Shown here piece after piece: positions 1-8,616 of a stretch of DNA of 64,000 bases. A program made the translations under genes and the position numbers. This stretch comes from an uncultured Allomuricauda sp. (GTDB lineage Bacteria > Bacteroidota > Bacteroidia > Flavobacteriales > Flavobacteriaceae): the NCBI RefSeq assembly GCF_947501165.1, contig NZ_CANMUU010000002.1:496001-560000 (forward strand). Reading direction: 5' to 3'. The notes under the pieces are model-generated. The model worked only from the letters and a program-made list of their open reading frames with translations, had not been told where the DNA came from and ran no database searches. Numbering within the stretch: position 1 is the first letter of the stretch; every line of letters begins with the position of its first letter.

Positions 1-465
1 ACTGGGGTTTCTTTCGATGCCTTATCTGCTGCGGAAACCTCTGCTGATATGACCTTAGGATTGTTGTTGCACCCTGAACGTGCTTCACGTTTGATTCAAC
101 AAAAGAGCTTGGACGACAATCAAGTTGGGCTCAGTGATGTGTTTAAGGAGCTTACAATAAATACCCTTCAGAAGAAACACAGAGATGGATATTGGCAGGA
201 AGTACAAAATACCATCAATTTTAGGGTTTTGTATCATATCATGAACCTGGCAGTGCACACACAAGTACATCCTCAGGTGAATGGAATAGCTACTCAACAT
301 CTTAAAGAAGTTCGGAAAAACCTGTTAGGAGAGGCGAAAAATACAGTATCAGAAGAAATGGTAAGACGTATCGATGCTTTCCTCAAGACGCCAACTGCAT
401 TTAAAGTGATTGCTGCTCCAAAGATTCCGGATGGTTCACCCATTGGGATGGATTGTATGGAGTAA
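1..465 (+). CDS. Zinc-dependent metalloprotease, C-terminal fragment (5' end outside window)
   Basis: The reading frame is open from the first base, so the gene begins upstream and only the last ~154 residues are present. The fragment matches my recollection of the C-terminus of large secreted zinc metalloproteases of Bacteroidota (the DUF5117/DUF4953 type). These end in a helical segment such as INFRVLYHIMNLAVH followed by a region about removal of neighbouring subunits or helices and a short Pro/Gly tail (PKIPDGSPIG). The HExxH catalytic site would lie upstream and cannot be checked here. The internal ATG at 49 is not the start. A cupin gene follows 21 nt downstream on the same strand. The family call rests on the C-terminal pattern only. 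Confidence 0.6.
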   Translation, partial: TGVSFDALSAAETSADMTLGLLLHPERASRLIQQKSLDDNQVGLSDVFKELTINTLQKKHRDGYWQEVQNTINFRVLYHIMNLAVHTQVHPQVNGIATQHLKEVRKNLLGEAKNTVSEEMVRRIDAFLKTPTAFKVIAAPKIPDGSPIGMDCME

Positions 466-486
466 AGAGGAAACTTTAATAAACCC

Positions 487-837
487 ATGAAGAAAAACCG
501 GAAAAATTCAGAGCATTATTTGTGGGGTGAAAACTGTGAGGGTTGGCATTTGGTTAAAGGAAGTAAACTGAGTGTCATTGAGGAATTAATGCCTTCAAAG
601 ACAGAGGAGGCCAAACATTACCATTCTAAGGCTCAACAACTCTTTTATGTTTTGAAAGGAGAAGCAACTTTTGAGATTGAAAGTGAAATAGTTAGGGTGC
701 CAAGTAGAGAAGGGATTCATATCCAACCCAACCTTGCGCACCAAATGCGTAACGAAGGTGAAACGGATTTAGAATTTTTAGTTATCTCCCAACCCACAAC
801 AAGAGGTGACAGAACCAATGTGAATAATATAGAATAG
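487..837 (+). CDS. Small cupin-domain protein
   Basis: A 116-residue single-domain cupin. The beta-barrel signature is visible: a first metal-binding-like motif around KHYHSKAQQLFYVLKGE (residues ~42-58) and a second around GIHIQPNLAHQMRNEGE (~77-94). His43, His45, Gln49 and His88 are candidate metal ligands. Members of this fold range from isomerases and dioxygenases to simple ligand-binding proteins, so no reaction can be assigned. There is no signal peptide, so it is probably cytosolic. The stop codon abuts the ATG of the glucanase gene at 838, so the two are probably co-transcribed. Confidence 0.75.
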   Translation: MKKNRKNSEHYLWGENCEGWHLVKGSKLSVIEELMPSKTEEAKHYHSKAQQLFYVLKGEATFEIESEIVRVPSREGIHIQPNLAHQMRNEGETDLEFLVISQPTTRGDRTNVNNIE

Positions 838-1680
838 ATGACAGTAGTGAAGAAAGTAAGACTTTATACCATACTAATAGGTTGTTTACTATTCCAGTCC
901 TATTTAATCTCTCAAAAAAAAGCAACAACTGATGGAGCTTTTGCAAATCTTATTTGGTCTGATGAATTTGAAGGTGGGGGACCAGTTGACTCTGAAAAAT
1001 GGTTTCATCAAACACAACTTCCGCTTGGCGGTAGCTGGTGGGGTGGTATCATACAGCATTACACGGACCGCGAGGCCAATACGTTTGTAAAAGATGGTTA
1101 TTTGCACTTGGTGGCAAAAAAGGAGAAGTTTAGAGACCAAGGAATAAAAAAAGAGTATACTTCAGCTAGGCTTAATTCTAAATTTGCTTTCACCTATGGA
1201 AAGGTGGAGATAAGGGCTAAACTGCCAGAAGGAATAGGAACATGGCCTGCAATATGGATGTTAAACACCAATATTGATGAGGATGGGGCTTATTGGGATG
1301 AAAAATACGGAACGACCAAATGGCCTTATTGTGGTGAAATTGATATTGTAGAACATTGGGGGAAAAATCAAGATTTTGTTTCAAGTGCTGTCCACAATGG
1401 GGATAGTTATGGGGACAAAGTGAAGAACTTTGGAGAACAAAAAATAAAGAATGCTTCAAGTGAATTTCACATCTATACTATGGAATGGACCAAAGAAAAG
1501 ATGGTATTCAGTGTGGATGGCGGAACCCATTTCGAATATAATCCTAAGGTAAAAAATAAAGATACTTGGCCGTTTGATTCGAAGTATTACTTCATTCTAA
1601 ACATCGCTATTGAACCTGAAATTGACCCTAGCTTTACTGAAAGCTCAATGGTAGTTGATTACATTAGGGTGTTTCAGTAG
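838..1680 (+). CDS. GH16 family beta-glucanase (laminarinase-like), secreted
   Basis: A 280-residue glycoside hydrolase family 16 enzyme. The catalytic signature ExDxxE is seen as GEIDIVEHWG, with Glu167 (nucleophile), Asp169 and Glu172 (acid/base). The upstream block KVEIRAKLPEGIGTWPAIWML is split by substrate-cleft aromatics typical of beta-1,3-glucanases, and the protein ends in VVDYIRVFQ, the usual last strand. The N-terminus has a hydrophobic export signal (residues ~8-25). There is no T9SS C-terminal domain and no extra carbohydrate-binding module. The family hydrolyses beta-1,3(-1,4)-glucans; in marine flavobacteria algal laminarin is the expected substrate, which is inference. There is no SusC/SusD pair nearby, so it is not in a typical polysaccharide utilization locus. 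Confidence 0.88.
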   Translation: MTVVKKVRLYTILIGCLLFQSYLISQKKATTDGAFANLIWSDEFEGGGPVDSEKWFHQTQLPLGGSWWGGIIQHYTDREANTFVKDGYLHLVAKKEKFRDQGIKKEYTSARLNSKFAFTYGKVEIRAKLPEGIGTWPAIWMLNTNIDEDGAYWDEKYGTTKWPYCGEIDIVEHWGKNQDFVSSAVHNGDSYGDKVKNFGEQKIKNASSEFHIYTMEWTKEKMVFSVDGGTHFEYNPKVKNKDTWPFDSKYYFILNIAIEPEIDPSFTESSMVVDYIRVFQ

Positions 1681-1749
1681 GTTTTTATACTATTTTCAAA
1701 AAGGGAGTCCAATTGAAATCCCTTCATTCGTCATTTTAAAAAGAGTAAA

Positions 1750-2127
1750 ATGAACAGGTATTTTAGTTTCTTATTAATCTGGGTTTTACCTATTACGGTC
1801 TGTTTAGGACAAGCAGATAGTAAAACCAAAGTATTTGCGATGATTTATACTCCAGGTGAAAATTGGAACCATGAAATCACGTTTGATCAGCAACCTTTCT
1901 TTAATGCGCATTCCAAGCATATTCAAAAGTTAAGAAAAGAAGGCAGTATTGTAATTGGCGGGAGATATTCGGATAAAGGTTTTATGCTTTTGCGCGCAAA
2001 GGACAGTATTAAAGCCATTACCATAGTAGGGAAAGATCCCTCAGTAACAAATGGCATTTTTGATGTAGAATTGTTCGAGTTCAGTACTTTTTATAGTGGC
2101 TGCTTGGAAAGTAAACAAAGTAACTAG
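1750..2127 (+). CDS. Secreted YCII-related domain protein
   Basis: A 125-residue protein with an N-terminal signal peptide (hydrophobic residues 5-20, cleavage likely near CLGQA). It is followed by a ferredoxin-like alpha/beta domain of the YCII type: FAMIYTPGENW, then HSKHIQKLRKEGSIVIGGRYSD (read as two blocks) and GKDPSVTNGIFDVELFEF near the end. In YCII proteins a His and an Asp in the cleft are often conserved; here the His near residue 57 and the Asp at ~106 are candidates. An exported YCII protein is less common than the cytosolic form. Function unknown. The following ORF must start at 2135, after this stop. Confidence 0.65.
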   Translation: MNRYFSFLLIWVLPITVCLGQADSKTKVFAMIYTPGENWNHEITFDQQPFFNAHSKHIQKLRKEGSIVIGGRYSDKGFMLLRAKDSIKAITIVGKDPSVTNGIFDVELFEFSTFYSGCLESKQSN

Positions 2128-2134
2128 GATTGCT

Positions 2135-2497
2135 ATGGAGGACTTTAAGAATATGTTTGATGAAAATTCAGGTGCTCTTGAAATGGGCCTGATTCTTCGG
2201 GATATGGTGTATCAATCGTTTCAGAATATTGAAGAATCCATTGCTGGTGGCGCAAAGGTTAAATTGGCCCTGTACAGTAGGGGAGGTAAAGCAAATGTAC
2301 TTTGCGGAATTCAGAAAGGTTCTGGAGATACATGTATGCTTTATGTACATCATGTAGAATCCATAACCCATGATAGGCTTAAATTCAGTGGCAAAGGAAA
2401 ACATGCAAAAAGAATTAAGTTCTCTAGTCCTGAGGAAATTCTCAAGGAGGATATTGAATGGTTGTTCTCCCAAGTGAATCAAAACTCACCCTATTAA
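2135..2497 (+). CDS. DUF1801-like (YdhG-type) small protein
   Basis: A 120-residue cytosolic protein. The ATG at 2135 was chosen because an upstream ATG at 2096 would overlap the end of the preceding gene and add unrelated residues. The second half reads like the DUF1801 fold: KANVLCGIQKGSGDTCMLYV, then HHVESITHDRLKFSGKGKHA and a final helix with EDIEWLFSQV. No catalytic residues are known for this family. It lies 7 nt after the YCII-like gene, consistent with co-transcription. The family match is by overall pattern, so the assignment is moderate. Confidence 0.5.
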   Translation: MEDFKNMFDENSGALEMGLILRDMVYQSFQNIEESIAGGAKVKLALYSRGGKANVLCGIQKGSGDTCMLYVHHVESITHDRLKFSGKGKHAKRIKFSSPEEILKEDIEWLFSQVNQNSPY

Positions 2498-2560
2498 TGG
2501 CTCTTTGCCTAAGATGAGATACAATTATTTGCCTTAAATTTCACTTTTGAATCTTAGTTT

Positions 2561-3586
2561 ATGCAAATAAATCTCATTAGCGATACCGTTACTAAGCCCA
2601 CCCCAGGAATGTTGAAAGCCATAATGCATGCACAAGTTGGGGATGATGTTTTTAAAAATGACCCTTCAGTGAATGCTCTGGAAGAAAAAGTGGCCGATTT
2701 TTTTGGAACGGAATCTGCCCTTTACTTTCCTAGTGGTACTATGACCAACCAAACGGCTATAAAATTACATACCCAACCTGGGGACCAATTGATTTGTGAC
2801 AAATATGCCCATGTTTATAACTACGAAGGTGGTGGTGTTAGTTTCAATAGCGGGGTGTCTTGCAAGCTGGTGGATGGCAATCGGGGTATGATGACTGCTG
2901 AGCAGGTTGAAAAAGCAATCAATCCGCCAGACTTTTACCACAGTCCGCTTACAAGTCTGGTTTGTATTGAGAACACCACAAACAAGGGAGGTGGAGCCTG
3001 TTGGGATTTTACTGAACTTAAAAAAATCAAAACGGTTTGTGATAGGTATGGATTGAACTATCATTTGGATGGCGCTCGACTTTGGAATGCTTTGGTGAAA
3101 AAGGAAGAAAATCCCAAAGAGTATGGTAAACTCTTTGATTCCATAAGTGTTTGTTTTAGTAAGGGCTTAGGGTGCCCCGTTGGTTCTGTGTTGGTAGGTA
3201 GTGAAGAGCTGATTAACAAGGCGCTTCGAATACGAAAAGTCTTAGGCGGTGGTATGCGTCAATCTGGCTTTTTAGCTGCTGCTGCGATATATGCCTTGGA
3301 TTATCATATTGACCGACTTAAAGAAGATCATGAAAAAGCCCAAGAAATTGGCAAAGTTTTGAGCGAACACAGTTTTGTAAAAAAAGTGGAGCCCATAGAG
3401 ACCAATATCATCATTTTTGAGTTGGATGAGTCACGAGTGTCAGAGAAAGAGTTTTTGGACAAATTGGCGAAAAAGCACATTTCTATCATTGGTATGGGCC
3501 AAGGAAAGTTGCGAATGGTTACCCATCTGGATTATACGGATGAAATGCATTCAACACTTTTGAAAACCTTGATTGAATTGACTTAG
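2561..3586 (+). CDS. ltaE: Low-specificity L-threonine aldolase
   Basis: A 341-residue PLP-dependent fold-type I aldolase that splits L-threonine (and allo-threonine) into glycine and acetaldehyde. Visible motifs: the N-terminal INLISDTVTKPTPGM, the cofactor-stacking ESALYFPSGTMTNQ, the PLP-nitrogen aspartate in YHLDGARLWNA, and the Schiff-base lysine Lys201 in CFSKGLGCPVGSV. Length and motif order match the family. It starts 63 nt after the preceding gene and is convergent with ybaB, whose stop lies 13 nt downstream. Likely role: glycine supply or threonine breakdown in the cytosol. Confidence 0.93.
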   Translation: MQINLISDTVTKPTPGMLKAIMHAQVGDDVFKNDPSVNALEEKVADFFGTESALYFPSGTMTNQTAIKLHTQPGDQLICDKYAHVYNYEGGGVSFNSGVSCKLVDGNRGMMTAEQVEKAINPPDFYHSPLTSLVCIENTTNKGGGACWDFTELKKIKTVCDRYGLNYHLDGARLWNALVKKEENPKEYGKLFDSISVCFSKGLGCPVGSVLVGSEELINKALRIRKVLGGGMRQSGFLAAAAIYALDYHIDRLKEDHEKAQEIGKVLSEHSFVKKVEPIETNIIIFELDESRVSEKEFLDKLAKKHISIIGMGQGKLRMVTHLDYTDEMHSTLLKTLIELT

Positions 3587-3599
3587 TAATCCTTACTAA

Positions 3600-3926
3600 C
3601 TATTTGAAAAAAGAATCCATACCAGGAATACTGGGCATACCCTCTTTGGCCACAGCACCCAATTCGGCTTCGTTTACTTGAGTCGCCTTTTCTATAGCCT
3701 TATTCAACGTAAGTATTAGATAATCTTCCAATTGTTCCTTGTCTTGTAATAAGGATTCGTCCACACTGATGGATTTGATTTCACGGTTGGCCGTTAAGGT
3801 TACATGCAATAGTCCATCAGAAGACTTTTCATCTACCATAACGGTGTTTAGACGCTCCTTTGTTGCCTTTACTTTTTCTTGGGTTTCTTTCAATTTGCCC
3901 ATCATGCCCATTAAATCACCAAACAT
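3600..3926 (-). CDS. ybaB: YbaB/EbfC family nucleoid-associated protein
   Basis: A 108-residue protein of the YbaB/EbfC family, small dimeric DNA-binding proteins. It has the expected N-terminal helix ([20 protein letters not shown]) followed by a sheet with [20 protein letters not shown] and a second helical arm ([19 protein letters not shown]). The C-terminal tail [11 protein letters not shown] is short. In many bacteria ybaB sits next to recR/dnaX; here it stands alone on the minus strand between a threonine aldolase and an S9 peptidase, divergent from the latter. Confidence 0.88.
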   Translation of the reverse strand: MFGDLMGMMGKLKETQEKVKATKERLNTVMVDEKSSDGLLHVTLTANREIKSISVDESLLQDKEQLEDYLILTLNKAIEKATQVNEAELGAVAKEGMPSIPGMDSFFK

Positions 3927-3983
3927 ATTTTTTTATTAAGAAATTCATTGTTAAAAATAGTAAATTGAGCGAAATATAATTTT

Positions 3984-6119
3984 ATGAAACTTTACCAACC
4001 ACTGGTTTTATCTTTAATTTTCTGCCTTACTTTTGTCGGCTCTTGCAAAAAAAATAATGCCTCTATGGAAATAATGCCCCCTGTGGCCAAAAAAGTCCCT
4101 GTTTCGTTACAGAAGCATGGTGATATTCGTGTTGATGACTATTATTGGATGAACGATAGAACGGATCAAGAAGTACTGGATTACCTAAATGCGGAAAACG
4201 AGTATTACCAAAAAATGACTTCCCACACCAAGGCTTTTCAAGAAACTCTGTTTCAAGAGATGAAATCTAGAATAAAGGAAGACGATTCCTCTGTACCCTA
4301 CAAACTGAATGGCTACTGGTATAAGACCAGTTATGAAAAGGGCAAAGAGTATCCCATTTATTCAAGAAGTGTGGATTCCCTTGAAAATACCAATGAAGTT
4401 ATGTTTGATTGCAATGTTTTGGCGGAAGGTCATGACTTTTTCAATTTAAGAGGTATTTCCATAAGCCCTGATAACGAACTGGCTGCCTTCGCAGTTGATA
4501 CGGTTTCAAGAAGACAATATACCATTCAAATAAAGAATTTACAGACTGGTGAAGTTTTTCCAGATAAAATAGAAAATACTACCGGTAGTTCTGCATGGGC
4601 CGATGACAACAAGACTTTGTTCTACACGAAGAAGGACCCGGTCACCCTTCGTTCAGATAAGATTTACAAGCATGTTTTAGGTACTCCTTCAGAAAAAGAT
4701 GAGCTAGTTTTTCATGAAAAAGATGATACTTACAGCACCTTCGTTTATAAATCCAAATCCAGAGAATATATAATTATTGGTTCGGTGAGCACACTGACCA
4801 CAGAATACCAAATTCTTAAAGCTAGTGACCCAAACGGAGAGTTTAAAGTGTTTTCTCCAAGAGAAAGGGGTTTGGAATATTCCATATCACATTACCAAGA
4901 TAACTTTTACGTATTGACCAATAAAGATGGTGCAACCAATTTCAAACTGATGCAGACCACGTCAGGTAAAACGGAATCGTCTAATTGGAAAGAGTTTATT
5001 CCACACAGAGAAGATGTGCTTTTGGAAGATGTGGATATTTTTAAAGAGTATTATGTATTGTCCGAACGTAAAAATGGACTGAATGAATTGAAGATAACAA
5101 GATGGGATAACTCAAATTCCTATTATTTGCCCTTTGACAGCGAAACCTATGTGGCTGGAACTTCGGTTAATTTGGATTTTGATACCCAGGTTTTGCGTTA
5201 TTTTTATAATGAAATGGGCGCCCCTTATGCTATTATTGATTTTCATATGGCCACTAAGGATAAAAACATTTTAAAAGAGCTTGAAGTACTTGGCGGTAAA
5301 TTTGATAAGAATAATTATAAAACAAAACGTGTTTGGGCTACTGCGCGTGATGGTGTGCAGGTTCCAATTTCCATGGTATACCATAAAAACACGCCAATGG
5401 ATGGGACTAGTCCTTTGCTGCAATATGCATACGGTTCCTACGGTAATACCATTGACCCCTATTTTTCATCCATACGGTTAAGTTTATTGGATAGAGGCTT
5501 TGTGTATGCCATAGCGCATGTTCGAGGAGGGGAATACTTAGGTAGGCCTTGGTATGAGGACGGAAAGTTATTGCGCAAGAAAAACACCTTTACCGATTTC
5601 ATTGATTGTTCCAAGTTTTTGATTGCTAAAAACTACACTAGTGCCGAGCATTTATATGCTAGTGGCGGTTCTGCCGGAGGATTGTTAATGGGAGCTATAG
5701 TCAATATGGCCCCTGAGTTATACAACGGAGTAATTGCCTCCGTACCTTTTGTGGATGTGGTTACCACCATGTTGGATGATACCATTCCTCTTACAACCGG
5801 CGAATATGACGAATGGGGCAATCCCAATGAAAAGGAATACTACGATTATATGAAATCCTATTCTCCTTACGATAACGTCGAAGCAAAAGCATACCCTAAC
5901 CTTTATGTTTCCACAGGCTTGCACGATTCCCAAGTACAATATTGGGAGCCTGCTAAGTGGGTTGCAAAGTTGAGGGAGTTAAAAACAGATGACAATGTAT
6001 TGTTTCTGGATACTAATATGGAGGCCGGTCATGGAGGTGCTTCGGGTAGGTTTGAATCCCTAAAGGAAACAGCTAAAGATTATAGCTTTATACTGGACCT
6101 GGAAGGAAAAGCCCTGTAA
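3984..6119 (+). CDS. S9 family oligopeptidase (oligopeptidase B-like), lipoprotein
   Basis: A 711-residue prolyl-oligopeptidase-family serine peptidase. The N-terminus is a lipoprotein signal ending in the lipobox FVGSC, so it is probably membrane anchored. Residues ~35-440 form the seven-bladed propeller (KHGDIRVDDYYWMNDRTD is the usual opening) and ~445-711 the alpha/beta-hydrolase domain. The catalytic triad is visible: Ser563 in GGSAGG, Asp648 in GLHDSQV and His683 in EAGHGGASGR. The family cleaves short peptides after basic residues (PtrB type) or proline; Glu-rich S1 determinants cannot be judged by eye. Divergent from ybaB and followed by the PLP enzyme after 68 nt. Confidence 0.9.
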   Translation: MKLYQPLVLSLIFCLTFVGSCKKNNASMEIMPPVAKKVPVSLQKHGDIRVDDYYWMNDRTDQEVLDYLNAENEYYQKMTSHTKAFQETLFQEMKSRIKEDDSSVPYKLNGYWYKTSYEKGKEYPIYSRSVDSLENTNEVMFDCNVLAEGHDFFNLRGISISPDNELAAFAVDTVSRRQYTIQIKNLQTGEVFPDKIENTTGSSAWADDNKTLFYTKKDPVTLRSDKIYKHVLGTPSEKDELVFHEKDDTYSTFVYKSKSREYIIIGSVSTLTTEYQILKASDPNGEFKVFSPRERGLEYSISHYQDNFYVLTNKDGATNFKLMQTTSGKTESSNWKEFIPHREDVLLEDVDIFKEYYVLSERKNGLNELKITRWDNSNSYYLPFDSETYVAGTSVNLDFDTQVLRYFYNEMGAPYAIIDFHMATKDKNILKELEVLGGKFDKNNYKTKRVWATARDGVQVPISMVYHKNTPMDGTSPLLQYAYGSYGNTIDPYFSSIRLSLLDRGFVYAIAHVRGGEYLGRPWYEDGKLLRKKNTFTDFIDCSKFLIAKNYTSAEHLYASGGSAGGLLMGAIVNMAPELYNGVIASVPFVDVVTTMLDDTIPLTTGEYDEWGNPNEKEYYDYMKSYSPYDNVEAKAYPNLYVSTGLHDSQVQYWEPAKWVAKLRELKTDDNVLFLDTNMEAGHGGASGRFESLKETAKDYSFILDLEGKAL

Positions 6120-6131
6120 AATAAAAAATAC

Positions 6132-6140
6132 TATTTTTGC
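6132..6140 (+). promoter_or_regulatory. Bacteroidota -7 promoter element
   Basis: TATTTTTGC is an exact match to the TAnnTTTGC form of the Bacteroidota housekeeping -7 box, 48 nt before the ATG of the cysteine-synthase-like gene. The next three bases (ACC) are also identical to the box at 7321. No clear TTG was found at the -33 distance. Confidence 0.55.
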
Positions 6141-6187
6141 ACCGATGTTTTTTGAATTTTCAAAAATCATCCCTTATCTAAGCCAAT

Positions 6188-7228
6188 ATGAAGAAACAGA
6201 TAAATGCCTACAGCAGTATTCTTGACTTAATTGGAAGTACCCCCTTAGTTCGCCTTAATCGAATTGCTGAACCTTTGACCGGTAATTTTTATGCAAAACT
6301 GGAAGCCTTCAATCCAGGACATTCCGCAAAGGACAGAATCGCCTCTTATATAATAGAAGAAGCCGAAAGGAAAGGAATTTTAACACCTAACAGCACCATT
6401 ATAGAAACTACATCTGGAAATACTGGATTTAGTTTGGCGATGGTAAGTATTGTGAAAGGGTACGATTGTATTTTGGCGGTAAGCTCAAAATCATCTCCTG
6501 ATAAAATTGATATGTTGAGGTCTATGGGTGCCAAGGTGTACGTTTGCCCAGCGCACGTAAGTGCAGATGATCCACGTTCCTACTATGAAGTGGCCAAGCG
6601 ATTGCATAGCGAAATTGACAATTCAATTTATATCAATCAATATTTCAACGAATTGAATATTGAGGCGCATTATAAAACAACAGGACCTGAAATTTGGGAA
6701 CAAACCAATGGTCAAATCACCCATTTGGTGGCTTGCAATGGTACAGGAGGGACTATTTCAGGAATTGCCAGATACCTCAAAAAGCAAAATTCAAACATTC
6801 GAGTTTTGGGTGTGGATGCCTATGGTTCAGTACTTCAAAAATTTCATGAAACTGGAGAGTTTGACCGAAACGAGATTTATCCATACCGTATTGAAGGCCT
6901 GGGCAAAAACCTGATTCCTTCTGCCACAGACTTCGAAACCATTGATAAATATGTGAAGGTAACAGACTCTGAAAGTGCCCACATGGCTAGAAAAGTGGCA
7001 AAAACAGAAGGCATTTTTGGTGGATATACCACTGGTGCTGCTGTTCAAGCTTTATATCAATTGGATATGGAAGGTGAATTTACTGAAGAAAGCAACATAG
7101 TGGTTATTTTCCCAGACCACGGTTCACGCTACATGAGCAAGGTATACAGCAATGAATGGATGGAAAACCAAGGTTTCTTTGACCATAAGAACACAGATGT
7201 TGCGGAAAAGATAGAATATGTAAAGTAA
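6188..7228 (+). CDS. Cysteine-synthase-family PLP enzyme, candidate cysteate synthase
   Basis: A 346-residue fold-type II PLP enzyme. The Schiff-base lysine is Lys48 in [11 protein letters not shown], the substrate loop is TSGNTG (residues 75-80) and the phosphate-binding glycine loop is [10 protein letters not shown]. Cysteine synthases normally read NPxxSVKDR, so GHSAKDR marks a divergent member. It is followed, in the same direction, by an alpha-oxoamine synthase. In Capnocytophaga the capnine (sulfonolipid) pathway uses a CysK-like cysteate synthase (phosphoserine plus sulfite) and then an alpha-oxoamine synthase that acylates cysteate. The neighbourhood suggests the same role here; a cysteine or cystathionine synthase activity is the alternative. 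Confidence 0.8.
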   Translation: MKKQINAYSSILDLIGSTPLVRLNRIAEPLTGNFYAKLEAFNPGHSAKDRIASYIIEEAERKGILTPNSTIIETTSGNTGFSLAMVSIVKGYDCILAVSSKSSPDKIDMLRSMGAKVYVCPAHVSADDPRSYYEVAKRLHSEIDNSIYINQYFNELNIEAHYKTTGPEIWEQTNGQITHLVACNGTGGTISGIARYLKKQNSNIRVLGVDAYGSVLQKFHETGEFDRNEIYPYRIEGLGKNLIPSATDFETIDKYVKVTDSESAHMARKVAKTEGIFGGYTTGAAVQALYQLDMEGEFTEESNIVVIFPDHGSRYMSKVYSNEWMENQGFFDHKNTDVAEKIEYVK

Positions 7229-7251
7229 GTCATTATACTTTTAAGATATTG

Positions 7252-7281
7252 AACGACAATGGTTGGCATTGTCGTTTTTTT
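7252..7281 (+). terminator. Rho-independent terminator
   Basis: A perfect 9-bp stem AACGACAAT / ATTGTCGTT with a 7-nt loop, followed directly by a run of seven T residues. It lies 24 nt after the stop of the cysteine-synthase-like gene and separates it transcriptionally from the next gene. Confidence 0.85.
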
Positions 7282-7320
7282 ATGGAAAAAATTCGATTAT
7301 GTGGGCAATCCAAAAATATA

Positions 7321-7329
7321 TATTTTTGC
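7321..7329 (+). promoter_or_regulatory. Bacteroidota -7 promoter element
   Basis: TATTTTTGC, exact TAnnTTTGC consensus, 23 nt before the ATG of the alpha-oxoamine synthase and just after the terminator at 7252-7281. The 12-nt string TATTTTTGCACC is identical to the one before the cysteine-synthase-like gene at 6132. Confidence 0.6.
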
Positions 7330-7351
7330 ACCTGAAACAACTATGCGGTAG

Positions 7352-8611
7352 ATGAGAGATTTATTTGACAGAATTATCGAGAATAAAGGTCCATTAGGAA
7401 AATGGGCTTCACAAGCTGAAGGCTATTTTGTATTTCCAAAATTGGAAGGACCTATATCCAATAGAATGAAGTTTCATGGAAAGGAAGTAATTACATGGAG
7501 CGTAAATGATTATCTCGGATTGGCAAATCTTCCAGAAGTGAAAAAAGTGGATGGAGATGCAGCGTATGAACATGGTTCTGCCTATCCAATGGGTGCTCGT
7601 ATGATGAGTGGACATACGGATTATCACGAGCAATTGGAGCAGGAATTGGCCGATTTTGTAAATAAAGAATCCTCTTATTTGTTGAACTTTGGCTATCAAG
7701 GAATCATGTCTGCTATTGATGCTTTGGTTTCCAAAGATGACATTATCGTATATGATGTGGATTGCCATGCCTGTATTATTGATGGTGTACGTTTACATGT
7801 CGGAAAACGATTTACGTTCAAACATAATGATGTTGAAAGTTTAGAAAAAAACTTGGAGCGTGCCACGAAACTTGCTCAAGAAACCGGGGGTGGAATTTTA
7901 GTGATTTCTGAAGGGGTTTTTGGAATGCGAGGAGAGCAGGGAATACTAAAAGAAATAGTGGCCCTGAAAGAAAAGTTCAAGTTTAGGTTATTGGTGGACG
8001 ATGCACATGGCTTTGGTACTCTTGGAAAAACAGGAGCAGGAGCAGGAGAGGAGCAGGGCGTTCAAGATGATATTGATGTTTATTTTGCCACTTTCGCCAA
8101 GTCCATGGCAGGAATTGGGGCATTTTTAGCTGCTGACAAAGAAATTATTGATTTCTTAAAATACAACCTACGTTCCCAAATGTTCGCAAAATCATTGCCC
8201 ATGATTTATGTAAAAGGAGCATTAAAGCGTTTGGATATGCTGCGTACCATGCCTGAGCTTAAGGCTAAGCTTTGGGAAAATGTGAATGCACTTCAAAATG
8301 GACTTAAAGAACGTGGTTTTGATATTGGTACAACTTCGAGTTGTGTTACACCTGTATATTTGAACGGTAGTATCCCTGAAGCAATGGCCCTGGTAAAGGA
8401 TTTGCGCGAAAACTATGGTATTTTTTGTTCAATTGTGGTGTATCCGGTAATTCCTAGGGGATTGATACTACTTCGTATGATTCCTACAGCTACCCATACC
8501 ATGCAGGACATAGTAGAAACCTTGGATGCTTTCTCCGCAATTCGCGAAAGACTGCAAAATGGTACGTACAAACGTCTTTCTGCTGCCGTTGCTGCAGCTA
8601 TGGGAGAGTAA
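7352..8611 (+). CDS. Alpha-oxoamine synthase, candidate cysteate C-fatty acyltransferase (or serine palmitoyltransferase)
   Basis: A 419-residue PLP fold-type I enzyme of the KBL/AONS/serine palmitoyltransferase family, which condenses an amino acid with an acyl thioester and releases CO2. Visible motifs: SVNDYLGLAN near residue 50, the His that stacks on PLP in YDVDCHACIIDG, the cofactor aspartate in VDDAHGFGTLG and the Schiff-base lysine Lys250 in FATFAKSMAGIG. The long N-terminus and the sequence around EGVFGMRGEQG fit the long-chain base-forming subgroup of Bacteroidota rather than BioF or KBL. Next to a cysteate-synthase candidate, the preferred reading is 3-ketocapnine formation. It has its own promoter box. 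Serine palmitoyltransferase remains possible. Confidence 0.82.
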   Translation: MRDLFDRIIENKGPLGKWASQAEGYFVFPKLEGPISNRMKFHGKEVITWSVNDYLGLANLPEVKKVDGDAAYEHGSAYPMGARMMSGHTDYHEQLEQELADFVNKESSYLLNFGYQGIMSAIDALVSKDDIIVYDVDCHACIIDGVRLHVGKRFTFKHNDVESLEKNLERATKLAQETGGGILVISEGVFGMRGEQGILKEIVALKEKFKFRLLVDDAHGFGTLGKTGAGAGEEQGVQDDIDVYFATFAKSMAGIGAFLAADKEIIDFLKYNLRSQMFAKSLPMIYVKGALKRLDMLRTMPELKAKLWENVNALQNGLKERGFDIGTTSSCVTPVYLNGSIPEAMALVKDLRENYGIFCSIVVYPVIPRGLILLRMIPTATHTMQDIVETLDAFSAIRERLQNGTYKRLSAAVAAAMGE

Positions 8612-8616
8612 TCTTT

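Noticed and set aside
1681-1749. Possible terminator after the GH16 gene (GGGA/TCCC)
   Set aside because: Stem is short and lacks a T-run; not listed.
7409-7768. 119-residue minus-strand ORF
   Set aside because: Inside and opposite the oxoamine synthase; no motif or start context.
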